DNA from: an uncultured Eubacteriaceae bacterium
Lineage (GTDB): Bacteria > Bacillota > Clostridia > Lachnospirales > Lachnospiraceae
Direction of reading: 5' to 3'
Assembly: GCA_945938055.1 (NCBI GenBank)
Contig: CAMEUH010000008.1
Location: 1-25,715, forward strand
Length of the DNA: 25,715 nucleotides
Position 1 is the stretch's first letter; each line of letters starts with the position of its first letter. Under the pieces are notes generated by a model, which saw only the letters and a list, made by a program, of their open reading frames with translations, did not search any database and was not told the DNA's origin. Both the position numbers and the translations under genes were made by a program. Below, piece by piece: positions 1 to 8,061 of this stretch.

Positions 1-137
1 TCTGCGAAAAGAGTAATACCCAGAAGCGATATGTACAGCAATGGCTTCCAATTGTTGCAGCTGCACAGCTTGCAAAAAAACGTCCGGAAGAAAAAGATTT
101 GTTGTTTAGCTGGCTGGATGTTTTTGAATATCAATAA
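1..137 (+). CDS. C-terminal fragment of an unidentified protein, cut by the window edge
   Basis: An open frame enters from the left edge (first complete codon at base 3) and stops at TAA 135-137, leaving 44 residues. The tail contains QQWLPIVAAAQLA followed by KRPEEKDLLFSWLDV. This reads like a helical C-terminus and unlike random translation, and a strong hairpin terminator follows 25 bases later. I have a weak impression of the C-terminal helices of aminoglycoside/choline-phosphotransferase-like kinases, but too little is visible for an assignment. It is the only protein-coding gene in the left arm on the plus strand, so it converges on the parAB-DUF4446 operon and points towards the origin, head-on to the replication fork. 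Confidence 0.6.
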   Translation, partial: CEKSNTQKRYVQQWLPIVAAAQLAKKRPEEKDLLFSWLDVFEYQ

Positions 138-162
138 GCTTTTATTATCATCATCACCTTAC

Positions 163-203
163 AAAGAGGGATGGATTCTGGTTTTCCGGCTCCATCCCTC
201 TTT
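163..203. terminator. Strong intrinsic terminator between convergent genes
   Basis: A perfect 13-bp stem (AAAGAGGGATGGA at 163-175, complement at 191-203) encloses a 15-base loop and runs into a T-rich tract on the plus strand (200-209). It ends the plus-strand gene at 137. On the minus strand the stem is followed by a weaker TTTGT tail, so it may also stop transcripts of the DUF4446 operon. The T-rich tract continues into a short tandem repeat of TTTTATTTAC (201-210 and 211-220, with a degenerate third copy). Confidence 0.85.
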
Positions 204-236
204 TATTTACTTTTATTTACTTTTACTTCGTAATTC

Positions 237-740
237 TTACTTTTCCTTATCCAATGCGATATCCAATGCTTTCTGTTCTTCATCACCCAGGGCAATATAA
301 GACTGTCCGTTAATAATCTCTTTAACATACACATAAGAACCTTCCGGTCCATGCATGGAATTCATGGAAAGGCCTGTATTATGTTCATTTAAAAGAACCA
401 GTGCAAAACTTAGTTTTCCGCCCATTTCATTAAATGCATCATATTTAACCAGACCAACCTTGCAAACTGTCTTTTCCATTTTTTCAAAAAGCTCGGCAAT
501 ATCTTTTCCATTTTTAAATGATTTTAACTTGATATCTTCTATTTCACCAAGTTTACTCTTTATCATTTCTTCCATGGTTCTTCCATCTCTTCCGCCCATA
601 AAATCCTCATAGCGCTTTGTGAGATTCTTTAGTTTACATAATAATGATATCACCATAACAAAACAAATTATTAGTAGCACTGTCAGCCCAATAATTAAGT
701 ATGCTCCATTTATTGTTATAATTCCAAAAAAGTCAATCAT
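237..740 (-). CDS. DUF4446 family membrane-anchored protein
   Basis: This 167-residue protein has one N-terminal membrane segment (about residues 12-35, rich in Ile, Leu and Val), then a charged helical linker (about 36-95), then a compact C-terminal domain containing KVGLVKYDAFNEMGGKLSFA and a GPEGSYVYVKEI segment. That C-terminal signature is what I recognise as DUF4446, a family of unknown function that commonly sits directly after parB in Clostridia. It is the last gene of the parA-parB operon: 32 bases separate it from the parB stop, and its ATG has an AAGGAGC ribosome site. The position suggests a membrane-linked role in chromosome segregation or cell division, but this is inferred from context only. 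Confidence 0.85.
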   Translation of the reverse strand: MIDFFGIITINGAYLIIGLTVLLIICFVMVISLLCKLKNLTKRYEDFMGGRDGRTMEEMIKSKLGEIEDIKLKSFKNGKDIAELFEKMEKTVCKVGLVKYDAFNEMGGKLSFALVLLNEHNTGLSMNSMHGPEGSYVYVKEIINGQSYIALGDEEQKALDIALDKEK

Positions 741-772
741 ATATGCTCCTTTTTCTTTTTATTAATTCATTT

Positions 773-1657
773 CTATTTGTTCTGTTTCAGAAATTCCATA
801 ATCCTCTCGAATTCTTCTTTTGAAAAGTAATTTATTTCAATCTTCCCTTTGTTATTCTCCTTATTATGAATCACAACCTTAGTATTCAAAAGCTTGTTCA
901 GTTTTTCTTCATAATCTCTGTATACAAAATCATTTGCTGGAACTTCTTTCTTCTTTGCCGGCTTATCCAGATTTTTAATCAGTTTTTCCGTCTCTCGTAC
1001 ACTTAATTTATCATCAAAAATCCTCTGTGCAAGTATATATTGCTTTTCACCATCTTCAACAGACAATAATGCTCTTGCATGTCCGCTTGAAATCATGTCG
1101 TCTATAACCATTTGCTGAACACGCTGGTCCAACTTTAATAAACGCATGGAATTTGTTACTGCCGAACGGCTCTTTGCAACACGCTCTGCAACTTCATCCT
1201 GTTTCAAATGATATTCTTCAAGAAGTCTTTTGTAAGCCAGCGCTTCTTCAATTGGATTCAGATCTTCTCTCTGAATATTTTCAATTAAAGCCACTTCCAC
1301 AATTTCCTGGTCTGTAAAATCCTTAATTACTACCGGAACTTCTTTCAACCCTGCAATCTTTGCTGCTCTCCATCGTCTTTCACCAGCAATAATTTCATAA
1401 TATTTTTCACGTTTTTGTACTAAAATTGGCTGTAAAATTCCATGTTGCTTAATGGATTCTGCCAAGTCCTGTAATGCATCTTCATCAAATAATTTTCTTG
1501 GCTGATCCCTGTTTGGTTCCAATTCATTAATTCTTAACTTGGACTCAACTTTTTTCTCTACAACTTTTTCTACAACCTTTACTTCTTCGTTATCATCCAG
1601 ATTTCCTGGGATTAGTGAACCTAATCCTTTTCCTAATCCACCTTTCTTTACCGCCAT
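773..1657 (-). CDS. parB: Chromosome-partitioning protein ParB (Spo0J)
   Basis: ParB is the CTP-binding clamp that loads at parS, spreads, and recruits SMC and ParA. The 294-residue protein has the expected order. A basic N-terminal ParA-activating stretch (KGGLGKGLGSLI, residues 5-16) is followed by an acidic linker and the ParB/Srx CTPase domain with GERRWRAAK (92-100) and ENIQREDLNPIEEA (126-139). The parS-binding helix-turn-helix (about 150-175) and a C-terminal dimerisation domain come last. Its ATG is two bases after the parA stop, and the AAAGGAG ribosome site is formed by the last parA codons, so the two are translationally linked. The cognate parS sites lie at 2521-2593. Confidence 0.98.
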   Translation of the reverse strand: MAVKKGGLGKGLGSLIPGNLDDNEEVKVVEKVVEKKVESKLRINELEPNRDQPRKLFDEDALQDLAESIKQHGILQPILVQKREKYYEIIAGERRWRAAKIAGLKEVPVVIKDFTDQEIVEVALIENIQREDLNPIEEALAYKRLLEEYHLKQDEVAERVAKSRSAVTNSMRLLKLDQRVQQMVIDDMISSGHARALLSVEDGEKQYILAQRIFDDKLSVRETEKLIKNLDKPAKKKEVPANDFVYRDYEEKLNKLLNTKVVIHNKENNKGKIEINYFSKEEFERIMEFLKQNK

Positions 1658-1659
1658 TT

Positions 1660-2427
1660 TTATACTCCTTTATTATTTATTACTTCTTCTGCTAACATTC
1701 TGTAACTTTCTGCACCTGCTGACTTTGGCTCATATACATTAATAGGAAGACCATGACTTGGTGCCTCTGCAAGTCTGACATTTCTCGGAATAATTGTTTT
1801 ATAAACTGCCTGATTCAGATTTTCTTTTACATTTTCTACAACCTGGAGAGAAAGATTCGTCCTTGCATCATACATGGTAAATACAACACCTTCTATTTCC
1901 AATCCCGGATTCAATTTCTTCTTAACTAATTTTATTGAATGAATCAACTGACTTAAACCTTCCAAAGCATAATATTCACACTGAATTGGAACAAGCACGG
2001 TATCTGCAGCTGTCATTGCATTAACTGTAAGCATTGTAAGTGAAGGTGGGCAATCAATAATGATAAAATCATAATTATCTTTAACTCTGCTTATCTGTTC
2101 CTTCAATATGTATTCCCTGTTTTCAATTCCAATTAAATCAATCTCTGCACCTGCAAGATTTACATCAGAAGGAACTAAATCAAGATTCTCATAAATATTT
2201 TTCAATATTGCATCTTCTATTGTACATTCATCTATTACGACCTGGTAAATCGTATTTTTATTTCTTCCTTTATCAATTCCTAATCCACTTGTTGTATTTC
2301 CCTGAGGGTCGATATCAACTGCTAATACTTTCTTGCCCGCTTCTGCAAGACAGGCGGATAAATTTATGGATGTTGTCGTTTTTCCTACACCGCCTTTTTG
2401 ATTTGCGATTGCAATAACTCTTCCCAT
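1660..2427 (-). CDS. parA: Chromosome-partitioning ATPase ParA (Soj)
   Basis: This 255-residue deviant Walker-type ATPase works with ParB-parS in origin segregation and, in Bacillus, also controls DnaA. The deviant Walker A box KGGVGKTT is at residues 11-18 and includes the signature second lysine. The DIDPQGNTT switch region starts near residue 38, and the Walker B-like IIDCPPSL is near residue 123. The length is normal for chromosomal Soj-type proteins, which lack the N-terminal DNA-binding extension of plasmid ParAs. The ATG has an AAGGAG site eight bases upstream. It heads the parA-parB-DUF4446 operon, and its promoter must lie in the interval that holds parS. Confidence 0.98.
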   Translation of the reverse strand: MGRVIAIANQKGGVGKTTTSINLSACLAEAGKKVLAVDIDPQGNTTSGLGIDKGRNKNTIYQVVIDECTIEDAILKNIYENLDLVPSDVNLAGAEIDLIGIENREYILKEQISRVKDNYDFIIIDCPPSLTMLTVNAMTAADTVLVPIQCEYYALEGLSQLIHSIKLVKKKLNPGLEIEGVVFTMYDARTNLSLQVVENVKENLNQAVYKTIIPRNVRLAEAPSHGLPINVYEPKSAGAESYRMLAEEVINNKGV

Positions 2428-2483
2428 TTTTTCAACTCCTTACATTTCCTCTTTATCATTTTTCAAATCACGAACCATATATT

Positions 2484-2489
2484 AGTATA
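2484..2489 (-). promoter_or_regulatory. Possible extended -10 of the parAB promoter
   Basis: On the minus strand the sequence TGATATACT forms an extended -10 (TG-N-TATACT) about 57 bases upstream of the parA ATG. No good -35 box is present at 17 bases. The nearest upstream parS copy lies only about 30 bases behind it, so ParB bound at parS could affect this promoter. Confidence 0.35.
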
Positions 2490-2520
2490 TCATCATTTTA
2501 TTGTAATGGCTACAAAAAAA

Positions 2521-2536
2521 TGTTTCACGTGAAACA
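2521..2536. promoter_or_regulatory. parS site 1
   Basis: TGTTTCACGTGAAACA is a perfect 16-bp palindrome that matches the Bacillus-type parS consensus TGTTNCACGTGAAACA at every position. It is the ParB loading site and lies upstream of parA. Confidence 0.97.
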
Positions 2537-2577
2537 TTTTCCATCAGATAATGATATCAATCTATCAAAATCTAAAT

Positions 2578-2593
2578 TGTTTCACGTGAAACA
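2578..2593. promoter_or_regulatory. parS site 2
   Basis: A second identical 16-bp parS palindrome lies 57 bp from the first, just past the stop codon of the coiled-coil gene. Two perfect copies in one intergenic interval make this a strong ParB loading zone about 10 kb from oriC. Confidence 0.97.
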
Positions 2594-2609
2594 TTTTTAT
2601 TTCATACGA

Positions 2610-3290
2610 TTACTTATTAATAAACTTAATAATGCTTTTATAGATTTCATCCAGTTCAAGGCGAACTCTTGTAGGATCAAACTTTAATATTCTGGAAATA
2701 AAATATAATCTATCTGCAATCTCTTCCAAAAATTTATTACTTTCCATATTAATATCTATCACATCAACGTTCTTCGCTAAAAGTCTCTTTGTCTCTTCAT
2801 CACTAACTTCTTCCGAAGGAGTTTCATAGGATTCCTTATTTTCGGTGACAGAAGTAATCGTTTTCTGAGATAAATTTTTTGCTTTCTTCCCACCGGTCGA
2901 ATACATGGCAACTTCTCCATTTAAACGGATTACTTCATTAGATAAGTTGTCAATTTTTTTCAGATTTGAATTAGCATGTGCGATTGCAACCGCAGTATCT
3001 TCAATTTTCAAATTAATCTGCTTAATTTCATCCGAAATAGCATCCGCCTCTGTCCGAAGTAAATCTTCCTGTGCTTTCAGTTCAATTACTTCACGATTTT
3101 GAAATTCCATCCGGCTGCCACTGGCACTAAAAACATTATGTGTATCGTTATCATAAAAATTTAGTTTAGAAATTGTTTTATGAATTTCATTTGCTTCGAT
3201 TATTTTACGATTCATTAATGTTTCTTTTTCTGAGCGTTTTGCTTCCAAATCCATTAACTGTTCATTAAGATAATCAATTACTATTTTCAT
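2610..3290 (-). CDS. Uncharacterised coiled-coil protein next to parS
   Basis: I do not recognise this 226-residue protein. It is strongly charged and lacks membrane segments. Residues about 1-130 are dense in Glu, Lys, Leu and Ile with heptad-like spacing (likely coiled coil, with a short break near the FYDNDTHNVFSASGS segment). A Ser/Thr/Glu-rich linker (about 140-168) follows, then a compact helical C-terminus containing ADRLYFISRILKFDP. I place the start at ATG 3290 because GGAGAGG (3296-3302) is correctly spaced five bases from it; a GTG at 3296 would overlap that site. It follows rsmG by 24 bases in the mnmE-mnmG-rsmG operon and ends 17 bp from parS, where Bacillus relatives carry noc. 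A role in nucleoid or division control is only a guess. Confidence 0.8.
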   Translation of the reverse strand: MKIVIDYLNEQLMDLEAKRSEKETLMNRKIIEANEIHKTISKLNFYDNDTHNVFSASGSRMEFQNREVIELKAQEDLLRTEADAISDEIKQINLKIEDTAVAIAHANSNLKKIDNLSNEVIRLNGEVAMYSTGGKKAKNLSQKTITSVTENKESYETPSEEVSDEETKRLLAKNVDVIDINMESNKFLEEIADRLYFISRILKFDPTRVRLELDEIYKSIIKFINK

Positions 3291-3314
3291 GAGCACCTCT
3301 CCATAAACAAAACA

Positions 3315-4049
3315 TTACTTAATCGGTTCCTTTGATGGGAGACCAGCTTTCCGAGGATATTTTTTGGGAGTTTCCTGCACTTTCTTTATTACAACAAAAG
3401 AACGTTCAATATCTGATTCCGGCAAAACAAAATGCTGCACCTTTATCATACTTCCACCTAGAATATTAATTGCCTTTTTTGATGAATTCAGTTCTTCCTG
3501 AATTTCACCAGACTTTAATGCAATAAAATATCCACCCTTTTTAATAAAAGGAAGACAATACTCTGATAAAGTGGTAAGATTTGCAACGGCTCGGGAAACA
3601 CACAAATCATATTGTTCCCGATGATTCGAAAGTTTTGCAAAATCCTCCGCACGACCATGATATGCATTAATATCTGATAATCCAAGTAAGTCAATTACCT
3701 GATTCAGAAATTGAATTCTCTTATTTAAAGAATCAAGTAAATCAACCTTTAATTCCGGAAAAGCAATTTTAAGTGGTACACCAGGAAATCCTGCACCAGT
3801 TCCAACATCAATCATCTTGGCACCGGCAGCTGCCAGTTTCACAAATTCAGGAACAACGTATACAGCAAGGCAATCAACATAATGCTTTAAAAGAACATCT
3901 TCATATTCTGTAATTGCAGTCAAATTCATATATTGATTCTGTTCAACAAGTACATTATAGTATTCTTTTAACTGATTCAACTGATTTTCTGCTAAAGTAA
4001 TATTCAACTGTGCGAGCCTTCTGATAAAAGTTTCATCTGCTAAATTCAT
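3315..4049 (-). CDS. rsmG: 16S rRNA (guanine-N7) methyltransferase RsmG (GidB)
   Basis: RsmG methylates N7 of G527 (E. coli numbering) in the 530 loop of 16S rRNA using S-adenosylmethionine; loss gives low-level streptomycin resistance. The 244-residue protein has the SAM-binding motif DVGTGAGFPGVPL (81-93), the downstream LLDSLNKRIQFL segment and the VSRAVANL motif. Its C-terminal tail KKYPRKAGLPSKEPI is typical of Gram-positive RsmG. Its ATG overlaps the mnmG stop by one base (TAATG), and its AGGAGA ribosome site lies inside the last mnmG codons, which indicates translational coupling. Confidence 0.97.
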   Translation of the reverse strand: MNLADETFIRRLAQLNITLAENQLNQLKEYYNVLVEQNQYMNLTAITEYEDVLLKHYVDCLAVYVVPEFVKLAAAGAKMIDVGTGAGFPGVPLKIAFPELKVDLLDSLNKRIQFLNQVIDLLGLSDINAYHGRAEDFAKLSNHREQYDLCVSRAVANLTTLSEYCLPFIKKGGYFIALKSGEIQEELNSSKKAINILGGSMIKVQHFVLPESDIERSFVVIKKVQETPKKYPRKAGLPSKEPIK

Positions 4050-5929
4050 TACATTCTCCTATGTTGTTCAAGATAAACCAGAAGTACGGATATATCTGCC
4101 GGAGATACACCGGATATACGGGAAGCCTGTCCAATGGAACGAGGATGAAATTTTTTTAATTTTTGCTGTGCTTCCATACGTAATCCAGAAATATCGTCAT
4201 AATTTATTGTTTCAGGAATTATTTTATTCTCCAGTTTTTTAAAGTGTTCTACCTGTTTTAACTGACGATTAATATATCCTTCATACTTTATGTTAATATT
4301 TACCTGTTCAACCACATCATAACGTAATTCTTTTCGTTCCGGGTCAATTTCTGCCAAATCTTCATAAGAAATTTCGGGACGACGAATTAATTCCGCAAGT
4401 GTTGTTCCCGACTTTAATAAGGTACTATTAAGTCTTTCCAAAAGATTTTGAACTTTATCCGTAACACCTACCGTAGTATTTTCCAGACGCTCAATCTCTT
4501 CTTTTACAATTTCCTGCTTTTTAAGAACCCATTCATAGGCTTCATCACTGACAAGTCCAAGTTCATGACCATATTTTGAAAGGCGGATATCTGCATTATC
4601 CTGTCTTAGAAGCAGACGATATTCTGCCCTTGAAGTCATCATACGGTATGGTTCATGATTTTCCTTTGTAACAAGATCATCAATTAATACACCGATATAT
4701 GCTTCGGAACGGTCAAGAATCAAAGGTTCCCTGCCAAGAATTTTGCAGGCTGCATTAATACCAGCAATAATTCCCTGTGCCGCCGCCTCTTCATAACCAG
4801 AGCTTCCATTAAACTGTCCTCCACTGAAAAGTCCACTGATATTTTTAAATTCCAGCGACGGTTTTAATTGTACCGGATTAATACAATCATATTCAATTGC
4901 ATAAGCATTTCTCACAATTTTAACATTTTCAAGTCCGGGAACCGTCCGATACATTTCATACTGGACATCCTCCGGGAGAGAACTGGACATTCCACCAAGA
5001 TACATTTCATTTGTATAGTTTCCTTCTGGTTCAACAAACACCTGATGTCTGTTCTTATCTGCAAATCGTACTACTTTATCTTCTATGGACGGACAGTATC
5101 TTGGTCCCGTTCCTTCAATCATTCCGGAGAACAATGGAGAACGATGAATATTATTGCGAATTATTTCATGTGTCTTTTCATTTGTATAAGTAAGCCAACA
5201 GAACACCTGTTCTTTTTGGATAGAATCAGGGTCTGTCGAAAAAGAGAACGGAACAATCCTTTCATCCCCAAACTGTTGTTCCATCTTAGAAAAATCAATA
5301 GAACGCTTATCAACCCTGGCAGGTGTTCCTGTTTTAAAACGGAACATTTCCACACCATTTGCCTTAAGGGAATCCGTAAGATGATTTGCCGCCTGAAGAC
5401 CATTTGGTCCGGTGTAATTGCTTACTTCACCATAAATGCATCTTGCCTTGAGATAGGTACCGGTACAAAGAACTACTGCCTTCGCATGATAAGTCGCTCC
5501 GGAAAAAGTTCTGACACCCTCAATAACACCTTCATTCACAATAATTTCAGAAACCTCAGCCTGACGAATCGTAATATGTTCCGTATTTTCCAGGACACGG
5601 CGCATGCTTCTGCTATATTCTGATTTATCTGCCTGTGCACGCAGGGAATGAACAGCCGGTCCCTTGGATGCATTCAACATTTTCGATTGGATAAAGGTTT
5701 TATCAATATTCTTACCCATTTCGCCACCAAGAGCATCTATTTCGCGTACAAGATGACCTTTAGAACTTCCACCAATATTCGGATTACACGGCATAAGGGC
5801 AATACTTTCTACACTTACCGTAAAACATATGGTTTCAAGGCCCATTCTGGCGCATGCAAGTGCTGCCTCACATCCCGCATGACCTAATCCAACCACAACA
5901 ACATCATAATTTTCTTCCACATTTGGCAT
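4049..5929 (-). CDS. mnmG: tRNA uridine-5-carboxymethylaminomethyl modification enzyme MnmG (GidA)
   Basis: MnmG is the FAD-dependent partner of MnmE; together they install the (carboxymethyl)aminomethyl group on wobble uridine 34 of several tRNAs. The 626-residue length is normal. The FAD-binding GLGHAG motif is at residues 14-19, and the conserved MPCNPNIGGSSKGH stretch begins near residue 47. GTGPRYCPSIEDK occurs in the middle, followed by NGSSGYEEAAAQG and the C-terminal helical MnmE/tRNA-binding domain ending in RISGVSPADISVLL. It starts 20 bases after mnmE with a GGAGGAA ribosome site and overlaps rsmG downstream. Confidence 0.98.
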   Translation of the reverse strand: MPNVEENYDVVVVGLGHAGCEAALACARMGLETICFTVSVESIALMPCNPNIGGSSKGHLVREIDALGGEMGKNIDKTFIQSKMLNASKGPAVHSLRAQADKSEYSRSMRRVLENTEHITIRQAEVSEIIVNEGVIEGVRTFSGATYHAKAVVLCTGTYLKARCIYGEVSNYTGPNGLQAANHLTDSLKANGVEMFRFKTGTPARVDKRSIDFSKMEQQFGDERIVPFSFSTDPDSIQKEQVFCWLTYTNEKTHEIIRNNIHRSPLFSGMIEGTGPRYCPSIEDKVVRFADKNRHQVFVEPEGNYTNEMYLGGMSSSLPEDVQYEMYRTVPGLENVKIVRNAYAIEYDCINPVQLKPSLEFKNISGLFSGGQFNGSSGYEEAAAQGIIAGINAACKILGREPLILDRSEAYIGVLIDDLVTKENHEPYRMMTSRAEYRLLLRQDNADIRLSKYGHELGLVSDEAYEWVLKKQEIVKEEIERLENTTVGVTDKVQNLLERLNSTLLKSGTTLAELIRRPEISYEDLAEIDPERKELRYDVVEQVNINIKYEGYINRQLKQVEHFKKLENKIIPETINYDDISGLRMEAQQKLKKFHPRSIGQASRISGVSPADISVLLVYLEQHRRM

Positions 5930-5949
5930 AATCTATTCCTCCACGAATC

Positions 5950-7335
5950 CTACTTACCCATGCAGAATTTTGAGAAAATCTCATTTGCAAGATCTTCTTC
6001 CACGGATTCGCCTGTTATTTTTCCTAATTCTTCGTATGCGTTCATCATGTCGATGGTATAAAAATCTTCCGGCATGGAATTTTCAATACTGTTAATTACT
6101 AGTTTAAGACTTTTCAATGCATCTTTCAAGGAATTCTTTTGACGAAGATTGGTTATAACCAGTTCGTCATTAAACTGAATCTTTCCTTCTATAAACATAT
6201 CCCGGATAATCTGCTCCAGTCTCTGGATTCCATCCTGTGTTACCGTAGAAATACTTACAACAGGAGCATGAATAATATCCGAAAAAGAGTTTTCTTCCAC
6301 AACGGAAACCAGATCCGACTTATTCAAAATGATAATCACTTTTTTATCCTGAATGATTTCCATGATTTTACGGTCATTTTCATCTAAAGGAATGGAAGAA
6401 TCCACAACATAAATAATTAAATCTGCATTTTGTGCACATTCTCTTGCTTTATCCACACCAATGGATTCCACCATGTCTTTTGTTTCACGGATTCCTGCCG
6501 TATCTGTCAGATTAATTAAGATACCATTTAAATTAATTTGCTCTTCAATAATATCTCTTGTTGTTCCCGGAATATCTGTCACGATAGCTCTTTCATATCT
6601 TGCCAGAACATTTAGAAGGCTGGATTTTCCGGCATTTGGTTTACCAAGAATGACCGTGTTAATTCCCTCTTTAATCACTCTTCCATTATCAGAAGTCTGG
6701 ATAAGATATTCCAGCTCCTTACAGATTTCATTAATCTTATTAAGAAGTATCTGTCCAAAATCATCCAGACTAATATGTTCCGGATCATCCAGTGCTGCTT
6801 CTATATATGCCATGTCATTTAAAATTTCCTCACGAAATTTCCTAATTTTTCCGGAAAGATACCCATTCAACTGATTAATGGATGACTTCATGGACATATC
6901 ATTTTTTGAATTAATCAAATCAATTACTGCTTCTGCCTGTGACAAATCAATACGCCCATTCAGAAATGCTCTTTTTGTAAATTCTCCGGGCTCAGCCGGT
7001 CTTGCTCCATGCTTAAAGCACGTTTCAAGAACCTTATTCATTACAATCATGCCGCCATGACAATTTATTTCCACAACATCTTCTCTTGTATAAGTATTAG
7101 GTGCTTTCATGACCATGAGAAGAACTTCATCCACAATTTCGCCATCATCCACAATATTTCCATAATGAATGGTATGAGATGGTACCTCTTTCAGACTCTT
7201 ACCGGATTTTTTTGATTGAAAGATTTCTTCTGCAATGGATAATGCTTCTTCTCCACTCATTCGTATAATTCCAATTCCGGAATTTGTTACACTTCCTGTG
7301 GAAATTGCAGCAATGGTATCTTCCGAATAATTCAT
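5950..7335 (-). CDS. mnmE: tRNA modification GTPase MnmE (TrmE)
   Basis: MnmE is the GTP-dependent, potassium-activated partner of MnmG in wobble-uridine modification. The 461-residue protein has the N-terminal tetrahydrofolate-binding domain (with GEFTKRAFLNGRIDLSQAEA) and a helical domain. Inserted in that is a G domain: G1 GKPNAGKSS (about residue 230), G2 GTTRD, G3 DTAG and G4 NKSD. The C-terminal active-site motif reads FCMGK; most family members have FC(I/L)GK, so the catalytic cysteine and GK are kept with a conservative Met. The ATG has an AAAGGAG site six bases upstream. A perfect hairpin separates it from jag upstream. Confidence 0.98.
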   Translation of the reverse strand: MNYSEDTIAAISTGSVTNSGIGIIRMSGEEALSIAEEIFQSKKSGKSLKEVPSHTIHYGNIVDDGEIVDEVLLMVMKAPNTYTREDVVEINCHGGMIVMNKVLETCFKHGARPAEPGEFTKRAFLNGRIDLSQAEAVIDLINSKNDMSMKSSINQLNGYLSGKIRKFREEILNDMAYIEAALDDPEHISLDDFGQILLNKINEICKELEYLIQTSDNGRVIKEGINTVILGKPNAGKSSLLNVLARYERAIVTDIPGTTRDIIEEQINLNGILINLTDTAGIRETKDMVESIGVDKARECAQNADLIIYVVDSSIPLDENDRKIMEIIQDKKVIIILNKSDLVSVVEENSFSDIIHAPVVSISTVTQDGIQRLEQIIRDMFIEGKIQFNDELVITNLRQKNSLKDALKSLKLVINSIENSMPEDFYTIDMMNAYEELGKITGESVEEDLANEIFSKFCMGK

Positions 7336-7363
7336 TTCTGACTCCTTTAAAATAATATAGTAA

Positions 7364-7397
7364 ATAAGCCATTACAATATTTCCTGTAATGGCTTAT
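7364..7397. terminator. Perfect hairpin between jag and mnmE
   Basis: A 13-bp perfect inverted repeat (ATAAGCCATTACA, 7364-7376, and complement 7385-7397) surrounds an 8-base loop and starts 8 bases past the jag stop. On the transcribed minus strand the stem is followed by TTTACTATA, which is a poor U tract. It is therefore more likely a leaky terminator or an mRNA processing and stability hairpin than a full stop. It could lower mnmE-mnmG-rsmG expression relative to the rpmH-jag genes. Confidence 0.6.
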
Positions 7398-7405
7398 ATG
7401 TAAAC

Positions 7406-8044
7406 TTAATTATTGGAATGCTTCTTTAAATAAACAACTACATGCCGGAATGGCTCTTCCCCTTCACTTCTTGTTGCAACAAATTTGTCATTCTGAAGAG
7501 TAGAATGAATAATTCTTCTCTCATAAGGATTCATTGGTTCAAGAGTAACCGGTCTTCTTGTCCTCTTTACTTTATAAGCAATATTCTTTGCAAGAGATTC
7601 CAGTGTTTCTTTTCTTCTCTCACGATAATTTTCGGTATCAACCTTAACCTTCAGATATCCACCAAATTCTTTATTCACAACTAATCTTACAAGATACTGA
7701 AGAGAATCCAGTGTCTGTCCTCTCTTACCAATCAGCAGACCCATGTCATCTCCTGTAAGATTAATATTAACGGTTTCTTCTGCTTCATTCACATCAACAT
7801 CAATGGTAACATTCATATCCATTGCATGAAACATATCTCCAAGAAATTTATTTACAACATCCTCTACAGATGCTTTCTTTGCTACTTTAATCTTAGCCGG
7901 TTTTGTATTAAATAATCCAAGAAAACCTGCACTTGCCTCTTCAATTACGGTATATTCAAGCTGATCACTTGGAACGCCCATTGAAATTGCAGCATTTGTT
8001 AATGCTTCATCTACTGTTTTACCGGTAAATTCTAAAAATTCCAT
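7406..8044 (-). CDS. jag: RNA-binding protein Jag (KhpB), Jag_N-KH-R3H
   Basis: Jag/KhpB is a cytoplasmic RNA-binding protein that works with KhpA and affects cell elongation and division in Gram-positives. The 212-residue protein has the Jag N-terminal domain (1-50, with GFLGLFNTKPAKIKV), and a type II KH domain with the GLLIGKRGQTLDSLQYL loop. A C-terminal R3H domain contains MNPYERRIIHSTLQ and EGEEPFRHVVV. The linker between Jag_N and KH is short, which is usual for Clostridia. It follows yidC by 17 bases with a GGAGG ribosome site. Confidence 0.95.
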   Translation of the reverse strand: MEFLEFTGKTVDEALTNAAISMGVPSDQLEYTVIEEASAGFLGLFNTKPAKIKVAKKASVEDVVNKFLGDMFHAMDMNVTIDVDVNEAEETVNINLTGDDMGLLIGKRGQTLDSLQYLVRLVVNKEFGGYLKVKVDTENYRERRKETLESLAKNIAYKVKRTRRPVTLEPMNPYERRIIHSTLQNDKFVATRSEGEEPFRHVVVYLKKHSNN

Positions 8045-8061
8045 AACTGTGTACCTCCAAA

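Noticed and set aside
4868..5623. A 251-residue open frame on the plus strand within mnmG
   Set aside because: It lies entirely opposite mnmG, has no ribosome site or recognisable domain, and its composition is that expected from the antisense of a conserved gene.
6461..6874. A 137-residue plus-strand frame within mnmE
   Set aside because: It is the complement of the MnmE G-domain region; the minus-strand reading is conserved and this one is not.
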